64,000 nt of DNA from the NCBI RefSeq assembly GCF_001513955.1, contig NZ_KQ948146.1, positions 818,282-882,281 of the forward strand, given 5' to 3'. Position 1 is the first letter of the stretch; every line of letters starts with the position of its first letter. The stretch comes from Streptomyces pseudovenezuelae (GTDB taxonomy: Bacteria > Actinomycetota > Actinomycetes > Streptomycetales > Streptomycetaceae). Positions 25,222 through 33,544 of the stretch are shown here, one piece after another. The translations under genes and the position numbers were made by a program. The notes under the pieces are model-generated. The model was given only the letters and a program-made list of their open reading frames with translations, did not search any database and was not told where the DNA came from.

Positions 25222-26217
25222 TCAGCCGCGAGGCGCTTGCGCGGTGGACCCCCGGACCACCAGCTCGGGTTCGAAGAGCAGCTCCTCGGGCGGTACGGCA
25301 CTGCCGCCGACCTGCGCGTTCAACAGCTCCACGGCGGCTCGGCCCATGGCCTCGATGGGCTGGCGGACGGTGGTCAGCGGGGGCTCGGTGCAGTTCATCA
25401 GCGCGGAGTCGTCGTAGCCGACCACCGACACCTGGCCGGGCACGTCGAGTCCCTTGCGGCGGGCGGCCCGGATGACGCCGAGCGCCAGGGGGTCGCTGGC
25501 GCAGATGAAGCCGGTGACCCCGCGGTCGATGAGCCGGGCGGCGGCCGCGTGGCCGCCCTCGATGGAGAACATGGCCCGCGCGACCCGCTCGTCGGGCAGC
25601 TCACCGAGCCCCTGCGCGGCGGCCAGTTTCCGCGCCGACGGCACGTGGTCCGCGGGCCCCAGCACCAGCCCGATCCGCTCGTGCCCCAGCGAGGCGAGAT
25701 GGCGCCAGGCCTGCTCGACGGCCACCGTATCGTCGCAGGACACGCCCGGGAAACCGAGGTCGTCGATGGAGGCGTTGACCAGCACCACCGGGATGTTCCG
25801 GTCGGCGAGCCGGCGGTAGTGGTCGTGCGGCGCGTCCGCCTGGGCGTAGAGCCCGCCGGCGAACACCACACCGGAGACCTGCTGCTGGAGCAGGAGGTCC
25901 ACGTAGTCGGCCTCCGAGACCCCGCCCCTGGTCTGCGTGCACAGCACCGGTGTCAGCCCGAGCTGGGCCAGCGCCCCGCCGATCACCTCGGCGAAGGCCG
26001 GGAAGATCGGGTTCTGGAGCTCGGGCAGCACCAGCCCCACGAGCCGCGCGCGCTCGCCGCGCAACTGCGTGGGCCGCTCGTACCCGAGCACGTCCAGCGC
26101 GGACAGCACGGCCTGCCGGGTGCCCTCGGAGACCCCCGGCTTGCCGTTGAGCACCCGGCTGACCGTGGCCTCACTGACCCCGACCTTCTTGGCAACCTCG
26201 GCAAGTCGTCGCGTCAT
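25222..26217 (-). CDS. LacI-family transcriptional regulator
   Basis: 331 aa from ATG 26217. N-terminal HTH (RRLAEVAKKVGVSEATVSRVL) and hinge, then a periplasmic-binding-like ligand domain (LVGLVLPELQNPIFPAFAEV). Probably represses the adjacent sugar importer and GH13/GH87 genes until an oligosaccharide binds. Its own 5' region holds GCAAG/CTTGC repeats that look like autoregulatory operators. The leader between those repeats and the ATG is very short. Confidence 0.9.
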   Translation of the reverse strand: MTRRLAEVAKKVGVSEATVSRVLNGKPGVSEGTRQAVLSALDVLGYERPTQLRGERARLVGLVLPELQNPIFPAFAEVIGGALAQLGLTPVLCTQTRGGVSEADYVDLLLQQQVSGVVFAGGLYAQADAPHDHYRRLADRNIPVVLVNASIDDLGFPGVSCDDTVAVEQAWRHLASLGHERIGLVLGPADHVPSARKLAAAQGLGELPDERVARAMFSIEGGHAAAARLIDRGVTGFICASDPLALGVIRAARRKGLDVPGQVSVVGYDDSALMNCTEPPLTTVRQPIEAMGRAAVELLNAQVGGSAVPPEELLFEPELVVRGSTAQAPRG

Positions 26218-26221
26218 GAGC

Positions 26222-26256
26222 GCAAGAATAGCGCAAGAAACGCAAGTGGCTTGCGT
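26222..26256 (-). promoter_or_regulatory. Candidate LacI-type operators (GCAAG/CTTGC repeats)
   Basis: ACGCAAG-TGG-CTTGCGT (26240-26256) is a perfect palindrome. Two more CGCAAG half-sites lie between it and the regulator start (26221-26236). The spacing and words resemble MalR/AglR-type operators of streptomycetes, so autoregulation by the LacI protein is likely. Confidence 0.6.
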
Positions 26257-26812
26257 CATCGCGTCATCCGCTGCGGAAGGGTTGCGGTCGCGTGAGGTCC
26301 GCCGACAGCCGGGTGCTCAACGGCAGACCGGGGTCACGCCCGGCCACAGGCCTCGTGCCGGCCCTGCGCGACGAGGCACCGGAGGGGTAGGCCGAGGGCA
26401 CGGGCCCGCTCGGCGGCCGGGACGGCCCTCGACGCCGTGGCCGCGTCCTCGCGGCGGCGGGCGGACACGACGGCTCTGCGGAGCGCGCGCCCGCCGAGGC
26501 CCGCCGCCCCGCGGCCGGCCTTCATCCACGGCTCGCCCGGCACGCACGGGTGTCCGGTGCAGGCTTCGTCGCCGCGCCCGGCCTGCCGGCGGACGTGGCC
26601 CGGCACGGCCGGATCGGCGGCAGACCAGTACGAGGCGGCCGTAGAGCCCGCCGGCCGAGGTGGCGGACCGGTCCCCCGGGGCGGCCGCGAAGGATGTACA
26701 CCTGCGGCACTTCGAAGCGGCCGCCGCAGAGGTACCGGTGGTGACGGAGTGAGCCGCAACCGGCGGACCCCTGGAACACCCTTGCCCCACGCGGGCCCAG
26801 AACTACTGACGA
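26257..26812. other. Gene-free or decayed stretch
   Basis: About 550 bases with open frames on both strands but no convincing start, ribosome site or protein family. A 141-codon leftward frame (26334-26759) has some coding bias yet shows no recognisable domain, and may be a relic. I do not call a gene. Confidence 0.4.
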
Positions 26813-26845
26813 GGCGCCGTCGACGACCTGAACGTCGACGGTGCC
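26813..26845 (-). terminator. 13-bp hairpin at the end of the MmyB-like gene
   Basis: GGCGCCGTCGACG pairs with CGTCGACGGTGCC across a 7-nt loop with one G-T wobble. It begins 2 bases past the stop codon of the leftward gene at 26848. Confidence 0.7.
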
Positions 26846-26847
26846 CG

Positions 26848-27498
26848 TCAGGCCTTGGGGGTGGGCACCACCGTGAGGTGGGCCGCCGCGCGCCGCGGAC
26901 GGCGGCGGGTGGGAGCCGGGCGGAGCACCAGCGTCAGACGGGTGTAGCCGAGGTCGCGCAGGGTGCGCGGGGTCTCGTCCACGATCCGGCAGTCGGTGGC
27001 GCCCCAGCGCGGGTCGGGGTGCACCAGCGGGCGTACGGAGCCGTCGTGCTCCACGGCCTGTTCGCCGACCGCGCGGATCCAGTGCGGCAGGCCGTGCCGG
27101 TAGGCGGCGTCCATGATCGGGTCCTGGGCGATGTCCCGGCGGATCGCCTGGAGACCGTGGTCGTGGCCGTGCCGCTCGACCGCGGCCGCGAAGTGCGCGA
27201 GCATCGGCAGGCACCAGCGGGACTCGTGCTCGCCGAGGACACTGCTCGCGTCGGGATGGAAGAGGACGAAGCGCAGGAAGTTGTCGCCCGGCATGGCCGT
27301 CGGATGCGGACCCACGGCACGGAAAAGTGACGCGAAAGCGGTGTTGGCGAGAACGACGTCCCAGCGGTGGTCGAGGACGACGGACGGGAAGGGGACGGCT
27401 TCCAGGAGCGTGGCGTAGTCCTGAAGGTACGCCTGGGCTTCGAGCCCTTCGGGGACGGGCCGCAGTTCCGACCGCTGCCCACCTGCCTGATATGCCAT
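26848..27498 (-). CDS. Stand-alone MmyB-type (PAS-like) ligand-binding domain protein
   Basis: 216 aa from ATG 27498 (MAYQAGGQRSEL), AGAGGGG upstream. The sequence resembles the C-terminal sensor domain of MmyB/XRE regulators: LLEAVPFPSVVLDHRWDVVLANTAF, then WCLPMLAHFAAAVERHG. The usual N-terminal XRE helix-turn-helix is missing, so it cannot bind DNA by that route. It may sense a small ligand (related domains bind fatty acids) and act through a partner. The divergent XRE-type gene at 27723 is a candidate partner. Family call good, role unknown. Confidence 0.75.
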   Translation of the reverse strand: MAYQAGGQRSELRPVPEGLEAQAYLQDYATLLEAVPFPSVVLDHRWDVVLANTAFASLFRAVGPHPTAMPGDNFLRFVLFHPDASSVLGEHESRWCLPMLAHFAAAVERHGHDHGLQAIRRDIAQDPIMDAAYRHGLPHWIRAVGEQAVEHDGSVRPLVHPDPRWGATDCRIVDETPRTLRDLGYTRLTLVLRPAPTRRRPRRAAAHLTVVPTPKA

Positions 27499-27722
27499 CG
27501 GGAGGTCACCCCTCTTGCCTATGCGGCCTTCACGCGGCGCCTTGATCCTGCTTCCCCGGAGCAAGGCATGTCAACTATCGTGGCATTCCACGGCGGTTGA
27601 CGGCTGAAATTGGCCACAGTTGTGGCGAGACCTGGATGTGAGTTCGAATCACGGGCTACTCTCCGGGAAGTTCACGGCGACCGCCTGTGAGAAGTCGGGT
27701 GAGAGACGTAGGAGATCAGTCG

Positions 27723-28379
27723 GTGTCGGATGGCTTCGAGAGCCCGGACGACGCGGCAACGGTCGTACTGACGGCCGTCGTCGCCCGCGTCACCGCACTC
27801 GCCGACCGGCTCGGCGTGCCGCACGCGCAGGTCTTCGACACCGGTCGGCTGTCCGTCGCCTCCGGTGTCCCCGAAACCGTGGTCAAGGTCCTGCTCGGCG
27901 GGCGCCGGGCGGGTGAGCCGGACGTCCAGGCGCGGTTCCTCCAGCGGCTCGACCTGTTGCGCCGCACCCGGCTCAAGCCCAACGGGCGCAAGTACACCCA
28001 GCAGGAGATCGCCGACGGGGCGGGCATGTCCCGGCAGCAGGCGGGCGCCCTCATCAACGGCGACCGGCGCCCCACCATGGAGCACTGCGACGCCATCCAG
28101 CGGTTCTTCCGCGTGCACGCCGGGTTCCTCACGGCCGAGGACCCCGAGGCGCTCGCGGGTGCGCTCCAGCACACCGAGCAGGAGCTCCTGCACAAGCTCG
28201 CCGACCGGGAGCGGGAGGCCGCGCTGGCCGCCCGCGACCCGTTGGAGCGGCTGCTGCAGGACCACGGCGTGCGGGGAATCGCCTGGCGGGCCGCGCAGCT
28301 GCCCACCGACCAGCACCGTGACAAGGTCGCCGAGTGGCTGGACATGCTCCTGGAGAGCGTCAAGCGGCCCGAGTCCTGA
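27723..28379 (+). CDS. XRE-like helix-turn-helix regulator
   Basis: 218 aa, GTG start with GTAGGAG upstream. A central HTH (YTQQEIADGAGMSRQQAGALI) lies near residue ~95, preceded by an N-terminal region that could hold a second, degenerate HTH (LSVASGVPETVVKVLL). The C-terminal third is helical (LADREREAALAARDPLERLL). It is followed after 14 bp by a zinc-peptidase-like gene, the classic regulator/ImmA pair in which the peptidase relieves repression. Target genes are not evident here. Confidence 0.8.
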   Translation: MSDGFESPDDAATVVLTAVVARVTALADRLGVPHAQVFDTGRLSVASGVPETVVKVLLGGRRAGEPDVQARFLQRLDLLRRTRLKPNGRKYTQQEIADGAGMSRQQAGALINGDRRPTMEHCDAIQRFFRVHAGFLTAEDPEALAGALQHTEQELLHKLADREREAALAARDPLERLLQDHGVRGIAWRAAQLPTDQHRDKVAEWLDMLLESVKRPES

Positions 28380-28393
28380 TCCGGGAGACAACT

Positions 28394-28942
28394 GTGGGCA
28401 TCGGTAAGCACATGCGCCGCCTGAGCGGCGAGTTGGTGGCGGAGCTGGAACTCGACGCCCCGGCACGGCCCGAGGACCTCTACGGCGCCCTGTGCGAAGC
28501 GATGAGCAGACGCCGGGGCCGCCCGGTCCACTTCCGTACGGCGCCCTTCCCGCCCGGCACGGCCAGCGGGCTGTGGCTCGACATGGCCGACCAGGACCTC
28601 GTCGTGATCGAGGAACGCACCGCCCCCGACCACCAGTTGGTCATCCTCGGCCACGAACTGTGGCACATGAACGCCGGCCACTGCTCCCACCACGTCGAGG
28701 GCGCGGCGGTCGCCGCCCGTCTCCTGCACGACGACGCCGATCTGCAGGCCACCGTGCGCAAGGTCGCCGCGCGCAGCCGCTTCGAGCTCGACGACGAGCG
28801 GGAGGCGGAGAGCTTCGGCCTGCTGCTGGCCAGCAGGTGCCGTACCTGGCTGGCGGGTTCACCGCTGCGCGGGCCGGTGCAGCGGGACCGGCTGGCGGGG
28901 CGGATCGAGGCCTCGCTGGGGTATCTGGGCCCGCAGGGCTGA
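28394..28942 (+). CDS. ImmA/IrrE-like metallopeptidase
   Basis: 182 aa, GTG start with GGGAG 7 bases upstream. HELWH (in VILGHELWHMNAGH) is the HExxH zinc motif, with a later acidic stretch ELDDEREAESFGLLLASR supplying the third ligand. Such proteins cleave or inactivate a partner XRE repressor, as in ImmA/ImmR and IrrE/DdrO. The partner is the upstream gene. Here the pair is not next to prophage genes. Confidence 0.82.
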   Translation: MGIGKHMRRLSGELVAELELDAPARPEDLYGALCEAMSRRRGRPVHFRTAPFPPGTASGLWLDMADQDLVVIEERTAPDHQLVILGHELWHMNAGHCSHHVEGAAVAARLLHDDADLQATVRKVAARSRFELDDEREAESFGLLLASRCRTWLAGSPLRGPVQRDRLAGRIEASLGYLGPQG

Positions 28943-28956
28943 GGGTTCGGCGCGCG

Positions 28957-29979
28957 TCAGGTCGCGCTGCGCTCGCTGGCCTCGCGCAACTCCCGCTCCC
29001 CGCCGTGCGCCCGCGCGCTGCCCGGGCTGCCCTCACGCAACAGCTCCCGCCAGTGCTCCCGGCTCCAGTCCGCCGGGGCGGTGGTGGCCGTGAACTCCTC
29101 GACCAGGGCGACGAACCGGGCCGGGTCGGTGTGGAAGGGGAAGTGGCCCGCGCCCTCGAAGATCTCCAGACGGCTGCCGGGCATCGCCTCGTGCGCCCCG
29201 AAGGCGTGCCGTACGGGCACCACACTGTCCCGGTCGCCCCACAGCAGCATGGTCGGCATGCCTTCGGTCAGATAGCAGCGGTCGAGCATGGTGACGACCT
29301 GTCCACGCCAGTCCACCACCGCGCGCAGGGTGCGGATGAAGGCGTTGCGGGCGGTCTCGTCGGGCAGGGCGTCGACGAGGTTCAGCAGGTCCGGCGCGTC
29401 CTGGCCGAGATCGGTGTCCAGGAGCTTCATCAGGCGCACGGCGAGGCCGACCTGGAGCCGCATGCCGGGCAGCCGCAGCGAGGACAGCATCAGGTGGGCG
29501 CCGGGCAGGGACACCAGCCGCAGCACGGGGTTGACCTCACGGCCCACACCGCCCGCGCTGACCAGGATGAGCCGCTCGGTGCGCTCGGGGAACTGGTAGG
29601 CGAACTGCATGGCCACTCCCCCGCCCAGCGAGTGCCCGACCAGGGTGGCGGACTCGATGCCGAGGGTGGTGAGCAGATCGCGGACGCCGTTGGCGTACGC
29701 GGCCACCGAGTAGTCGGCGCGCGGCTTGTCGGAGTCGCCGTGGCCGAGCAGGTCGGGGGCGATCACGGTGTGGGTGCGGGCGAGGTCGGGGATCAGTTCG
29801 GCCCAGGTCGCCGAGGAGTCGCCGATGCCGTGGATGAGGACGAGCGGCGGCCCCTCGCCCGCCTTGCGGAAGGCCCGGCGGTACCCGTGCACCACGCGGT
29901 ACTGCAACTCCAGTTCGGCGTCGCCCACCGGGCGCAGCCGGACGGCGCGCACCGGGCGCCGGCGCGGGTGGTCGACCAC
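28957..29979 (-). CDS. Alpha/beta hydrolase
   Basis: 340 aa from GTG 29979 (VVDHPRRRPVRAV), chosen because GGGGAGGG lies 8 bases upstream. A longer frame to 30069 lacks a ribosome site and would contain a rare TTA codon. Motifs: oxyanion HGIGDSS, nucleophile elbow GHSLGG, acid Asp in LLWGDRDSVV and catalytic His in GAGHFPFH. Cytoplasmic; substrate unknown (esterase, epoxide or C-C hydrolase are possible). Monocistronic and convergent with the ImmA-like gene. Confidence 0.85.
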   Translation of the reverse strand: MVDHPRRRPVRAVRLRPVGDAELELQYRVVHGYRRAFRKAGEGPPLVLIHGIGDSSATWAELIPDLARTHTVIAPDLLGHGDSDKPRADYSVAAYANGVRDLLTTLGIESATLVGHSLGGGVAMQFAYQFPERTERLILVSAGGVGREVNPVLRLVSLPGAHLMLSSLRLPGMRLQVGLAVRLMKLLDTDLGQDAPDLLNLVDALPDETARNAFIRTLRAVVDWRGQVVTMLDRCYLTEGMPTMLLWGDRDSVVPVRHAFGAHEAMPGSRLEIFEGAGHFPFHTDPARFVALVEEFTATTAPADWSREHWRELLREGSPGSARAHGGERELREASERSAT

Positions 29980-30200
29980 GTGCTCGCCCTCCCCTGGTCC
30001 TGGCCGCCGCACGGTGGCAGCAAGCCCTTCCTCAAGCCCTTCCTCCCAGCGTAAGGCTGCTTTCCGCACGCTGATTTCGGTGAGGTTTCGCCTCCGCTAA
30101 GCGGGCGGACGAAGGGGCGTGGAACCCGGATTGTCAGTGGTGGGCGGCAAGCTGGAGATGCACGCCCGTATGACCGACAACGACTTGGGGAGAGCCGCCG

Positions 30201-30440
30201 ATGCCCACCGCCGTACTGACCGACCGTGAGCGCACCGCCGTCCAGGCGTATCTGCGGCTGCTGCACACGGTCCGAGCCGCCTTCGACACGGCGGCCGGCC
30301 CACCCGACACCGCCCGGCCACCGGTCGTCCCGCCGGCGGTCCTCGCCGAGGCCGAGCAGGCCCTGGCGGACGCGGGGCTCGCGGGCAACGAGGAGGCGTT
30401 CTTCAGATTGCTGCAGAGCTGGTGCCCGCCGGAGTTCTAG
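30201..30440 (+). CDS. Small hypothetical protein (79 aa)
   Basis: ATG with GGGGAGAG 7 bases upstream. Soluble, alanine-rich, mostly helical (LTDRERTAVQAYLRLLHTV... LAEAEQALADAGL) with a proline-rich middle and ending SWCPPEF. No family recognised. Its stop overlaps the convergent phosphopantetheinyl transferase stop by 4 bases. Coding bias is good, so I treat it as real. Confidence 0.65.
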   Translation: MPTAVLTDRERTAVQAYLRLLHTVRAAFDTAAGPPDTARPPVVPPAVLAEAEQALADAGLAGNEEAFFRLLQSWCPPEF

Positions 30441-31147
30441 CGAGGACGAGGGGCCGTGCCGCACGCTCCGGCGTACGGCACGGTCACCGAGGTCGCCACC
30501 AGGCCGTCGCGGACCGTCCAGCGGCCCTGGAGGACGCCGCGCCGCTCGCCGCCCACCAGCGGGCCGGGGACGAGGAGTTCGGCGCGCAGCGTGCCGCCGT
30601 AGGGCGTTCCGGGGGTGACGAGGATGTCTATGTCGGCCTCGGCGAAGTCCAGCCACTCGCCGGTGAGCGGGGACCACGCCTTGTAGACGGACTCCTTGGC
30701 GCTGAACAGCAGCCGGTCCCAGTGGACGGCGGGGTTCGCCGCGGCGAGTTCCCGCAGCCTGACCCGCTCCCCCGGCAGCGAGACGCTCTCCAGCACGCCG
30801 TCCGGGAGCGGCCCGTGGGGTTCGGCGTCGATGCCGAGCGAGGCCAGGTCGCCGGCGCGGACCAGGGCGGCGGCGCAGTAGCCGTCGCAGTGGGTCATGC
30901 TGCCGGTGAGTCCGGCCGGCCACCGCGGGGCGCCGCGTTCCCCGGGCAGGACCGGCTGCGGCGGCACGCCGAGCTTCTCCATGGCCCGGCGGGCACAGGC
31001 CCGCACGACGGTGAACTCTCGGCGGCGCTTGGGGACGGCGCGCGCGACTAGCGCGGCCTCCTCGGGGTACAGCGCGGCGTTCTCCGGCTCGTCGTGGCCG
31101 TGGACCTCGACGGCCACCACCGAGTCCGGCAGGAGTTCCTCGATCAC
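30437..31147 (-). CDS. 4'-phosphopantetheinyl transferase (Sfp type)
   Basis: 236 aa, GTG start overlapping the metallophosphoesterase stop. Diagnostic motifs: LTGSMTHCDGYCAA, GIDAEPH (metal-binding Asp) and FSAKESVYKAW (catalytic Glu/Lys). It transfers the phosphopantetheine arm of CoA to carrier proteins of polyketide, peptide or siderophore synthases. No such synthase lies in the window, so it probably serves clusters elsewhere, as streptomycete Sfp-type enzymes often do. Confidence 0.9.
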   Translation of the reverse strand: MIEELLPDSVVAVEVHGHDEPENAALYPEEAALVARAVPKRRREFTVVRACARRAMEKLGVPPQPVLPGERGAPRWPAGLTGSMTHCDGYCAAALVRAGDLASLGIDAEPHGPLPDGVLESVSLPGERVRLRELAAANPAVHWDRLLFSAKESVYKAWSPLTGEWLDFAEADIDILVTPGTPYGGTLRAELLVPGPLVGGERRGVLQGRWTVRDGLVATSVTVPYAGACGTAPRPR

Positions 31148-32004
31148 AGCGCGCCGACCTCCCTGGGCACGATCCGGCGCAGCCGGCCGGGCGGCTCGGT
31201 CCGCTTGCGCCACTCCCGCGGATAGCCCACCGACACCTCCTCGAAGCGGACGCCCTCGTGCCAGGTGGTCCGCGGGATGTGCAGATGGCCGTAGACCATG
31301 GTCTCCACCCGGAACCTGCGGTGCCAGTCGGCGGTCAGCGTGGTGCCGCACCACATCGCGAACTCGGGGTACCACAGGACGTCCGTGGGGTGCCGGTCCA
31401 GCGGGTAGTGGTTGACCAGGACGGTGGGCAGGTCGTCGGGGAGGGCGGCGAGCCTGCGCTCGGTCTCGGCGACCCGGGCCCGGCACCAGGCCTCGCGGGA
31501 CGGGTAGGGGTCGGGGTGCAGCAGGAACTCGTCGTTGCAGACGATGCCGGTGCCGTGCGCGTACTCCAGGCCCTGCTCCTTGGTGGCGCAGCCGGCGGGC
31601 AGGAAGGAGTAGTCGTACAGCAGGAACAGCGGGGCGACGGCGACGGGGCCGCCGGGGCCGTCCCAGACCGGGTAGGGGTCCTCGGGGGTGAGGACGCCGA
31701 GCTCCCGGCACATCTCGACGAGGTGCTCGTAGCGGGCGACCCCGCGCAGGGTGACGGTGTCCTTGGGGTGGGTCCACAGCTCGTGGTTGCCGGGGGCCCA
31801 GACGACCTGGCGGAAGCGGCCGGCGAGGCTCTCGAGGGCCCAGCGGACGTCGGCGACGGTCTCGGCGACGTCACCGGCCACCAGGAGCCAGTCGTCCTCG
31901 CTGTCCGGGCGCATCCGCTCGACGAGGGAGCGGTTCTCCGGATAGCCGATGTGCAGGTCACTGACGGCCAGGAGCTGTGCCGCGCCACCGGCCGTCGATG
32001 TCAC
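31144..32004 (-). CDS. Calcineurin-like metallophosphoesterase
   Basis: 286 aa, GTG start with GGAGGGGG upstream. The metal-binding set is clear: SDLHIG, AGDVAE, GNHELW, VNHYPL and GHLHIPR. Soluble, cytoplasmic. Coupled to the transferase by a GTGA overlap; this pairing suggests recycling of pantetheine or nucleotide phosphates, but that is inference. Confidence 0.85.
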   Translation of the reverse strand: MTSTAGGAAQLLAVSDLHIGYPENRSLVERMRPDSEDDWLLVAGDVAETVADVRWALESLAGRFRQVVWAPGNHELWTHPKDTVTLRGVARYEHLVEMCRELGVLTPEDPYPVWDGPGGPVAVAPLFLLYDYSFLPAGCATKEQGLEYAHGTGIVCNDEFLLHPDPYPSREAWCRARVAETERRLAALPDDLPTVLVNHYPLDRHPTDVLWYPEFAMWCGTTLTADWHRRFRVETMVYGHLHIPRTTWHEGVRFEEVSVGYPREWRKRTEPPGRLRRIVPREVGAL

Positions 32005-32267
32005 CTCTCGCCCCCTCCGAGCACCTCAGTGGGATTACGAGAACACAGGTGTCCGCCCGGGAGCAAGGGTGGCCCGGGGCGACGCAGTTCCATGATCGGG
32101 AATTCCGTAACACGGGCGTTGCACGCGTGGCCCATTGAAAGCCGTATGATCGCCCCAACACCACCGCAGTGAACTTCCCTTCCAAGGGGCGGTTTGGTGT
32201 CCCTCCAATCACCCTGCCCGGGCACGGGCCCGCTTCGCCCTGCCCGAAAACCCGAAAGGCGGCCTGA

Positions 32268-33401
32268 ATGCATTCTCGCGTACGCGTCTGGCTCAACCGC
32301 ACGTACGCGGAGAACGTGTTCTTCATGGATCAGCTGCGGCGAAATCCCAGCGACAGAGCCGTCGAGATCCATGCGACGCACGGCGACGCCGACTCGCCCG
32401 TGCTGGCCGCGGCCGACACCGCCGAGCTGGAGCCGGAGGGGCTGTCCCCGGCCGCCTACGTCGAGTTCGCCCTCGACCAGTGCCAGAAGCGCGGCATCGA
32501 CGTGTTCGTGCCGCGCCTGCACCAGGCGGCGATCGTCGCCCACCGCGCCGACTTCGCCGTACTCGGCACGGCGCTGCTCGCGCCGCCGCCGGAGGCCGTC
32601 GCCGTCTTCCACGACAAGGTGATCGCCTACGAGGCGGTCCAGGCGGTCGGTGTGCCGGTGCCGCCGTGGTGGCGGGTGCGGACCGCGGACGAGCTGGTCG
32701 CGGCCGTCGAGGAGCTGGAGGCCGGCGGCCACAAGGCCTGCTTCAAGCCCGCGTCCGGCGCGGGCGGGGTGGGCTTCCGGATGATCACGCGCGCCCCCTT
32801 CTCGCTCGCGCAGCTCAACGGGTTCCCCAGCCCCTACGTCTCGCTCGACATGGTCGTCGAGGCCCTCCGGCAGGGTGACGAGCAGGTGGACTGGCTGGTC
32901 ATGCCGCGCCTGGAGCAGCCGGAGGTGTCGGTGGACACGCTCACCGGACCCGACAACCGGGTGCGGCTCGCGATCGGCCGTACGAAGAACGGCCGGCGGC
33001 GCGGGTTCACCCAGCACGAGCAGTGGCTGGAGCCGGCGCGGCTGATCGCCGAGGGGTTCGGGCTGCACTACCTGTCCAACATCCAGTTCCGGATGCTGGG
33101 CGACCGGCCCGTACTGATGGACGTGAACACGCGTCCTGCGGGCGGCCTGCACCAGCTGTCGCTGTGCGGGGTCAACGTCCCGTGGGCCGCCGTGCAGTTG
33201 GCGCTCGGTGAGGACACCGGGGTGATCGAGCCGCCGTTCCTGGGACAGGACTACACGGTGGTGTCGGGGCCCAGGCAGTTGCGGCCGGTGTCGATCCCGG
33301 CTCAGCGGGCCGAGGTGTCGGAACCGTTGCCCGCCGTGCCGGCGCCCGCGGCCGCCGAGTCGGTCGTCGTCCAGGCAGCGGGTCAGGCACTGCCGCTCTA
33401 G
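32268..33401 (+). CDS. ATP-grasp family enzyme
   Basis: 377 aa with ATG 32268 and AAAGGCGG upstream. An N-terminal region with FVPRLHQAAIVAHR precedes the ATP-grasp fold: KACFKPASGAGGVGFRM (nucleotide loop) and DVNTRPAGGLHQ (metal-binding Asp/Asn). It probably ligates a carboxylate to an amine or thiol using ATP. The last ~40 residues are a proline/alanine tail. Monocistronic; a good -10 (TATGAT, 32145-32150) lies ~120 bp upstream. Substrate unknown. Confidence 0.8.
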   Translation: MHSRVRVWLNRTYAENVFFMDQLRRNPSDRAVEIHATHGDADSPVLAAADTAELEPEGLSPAAYVEFALDQCQKRGIDVFVPRLHQAAIVAHRADFAVLGTALLAPPPEAVAVFHDKVIAYEAVQAVGVPVPPWWRVRTADELVAAVEELEAGGHKACFKPASGAGGVGFRMITRAPFSLAQLNGFPSPYVSLDMVVEALRQGDEQVDWLVMPRLEQPEVSVDTLTGPDNRVRLAIGRTKNGRRRGFTQHEQWLEPARLIAEGFGLHYLSNIQFRMLGDRPVLMDVNTRPAGGLHQLSLCGVNVPWAAVQLALGEDTGVIEPPFLGQDYTVVSGPRQLRPVSIPAQRAEVSEPLPAVPAPAAAESVVVQAAGQALPL

Positions 33402-33424
33402 GTCGCCCTCACCTCACCCCCACC

Positions 33425-33479
33425 GGTATGGACCAATTCTGCCGCTCATCTTGACAGGCCGATTGGTCCATACCAACTT
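33425..33479 (+). promoter_or_regulatory. Second chitinase promoter with paired dre-like operators
   Basis: A perfect 13-bp inverted repeat, GGTATGGACCAAT (33425-33437) and ATTGGTCCATACC (33462-33474), is centred 37 bp apart. TTGACA (33451-33456) is the -35; 17 bp later CAACTT (33474-33479) is the probable -10. The second arm fills the spacer exactly as at the other GH18 promoter. Confidence 0.68.
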
Positions 33480-33544
33480 GGTTGCGCACCCCCTGCACCA
33501 CCTCTCTGCACTCCCGAACACCCCCATTTCTTCAGGGAGATCGC

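Noticed and set aside
26334..26759. A 141-codon leftward frame in the 26.3-26.8 kb gap
   Set aside because: Some coding bias but no start signal, domain or conserved context; left as a possible relic.
30437..33401. Phosphopantetheinyl transferase plus ATP-grasp as part of a natural-product cluster
   Set aside because: No synthase, carrier protein or precursor peptide is nearby; the genes look like stand-alone housekeeping or trans-acting enzymes.
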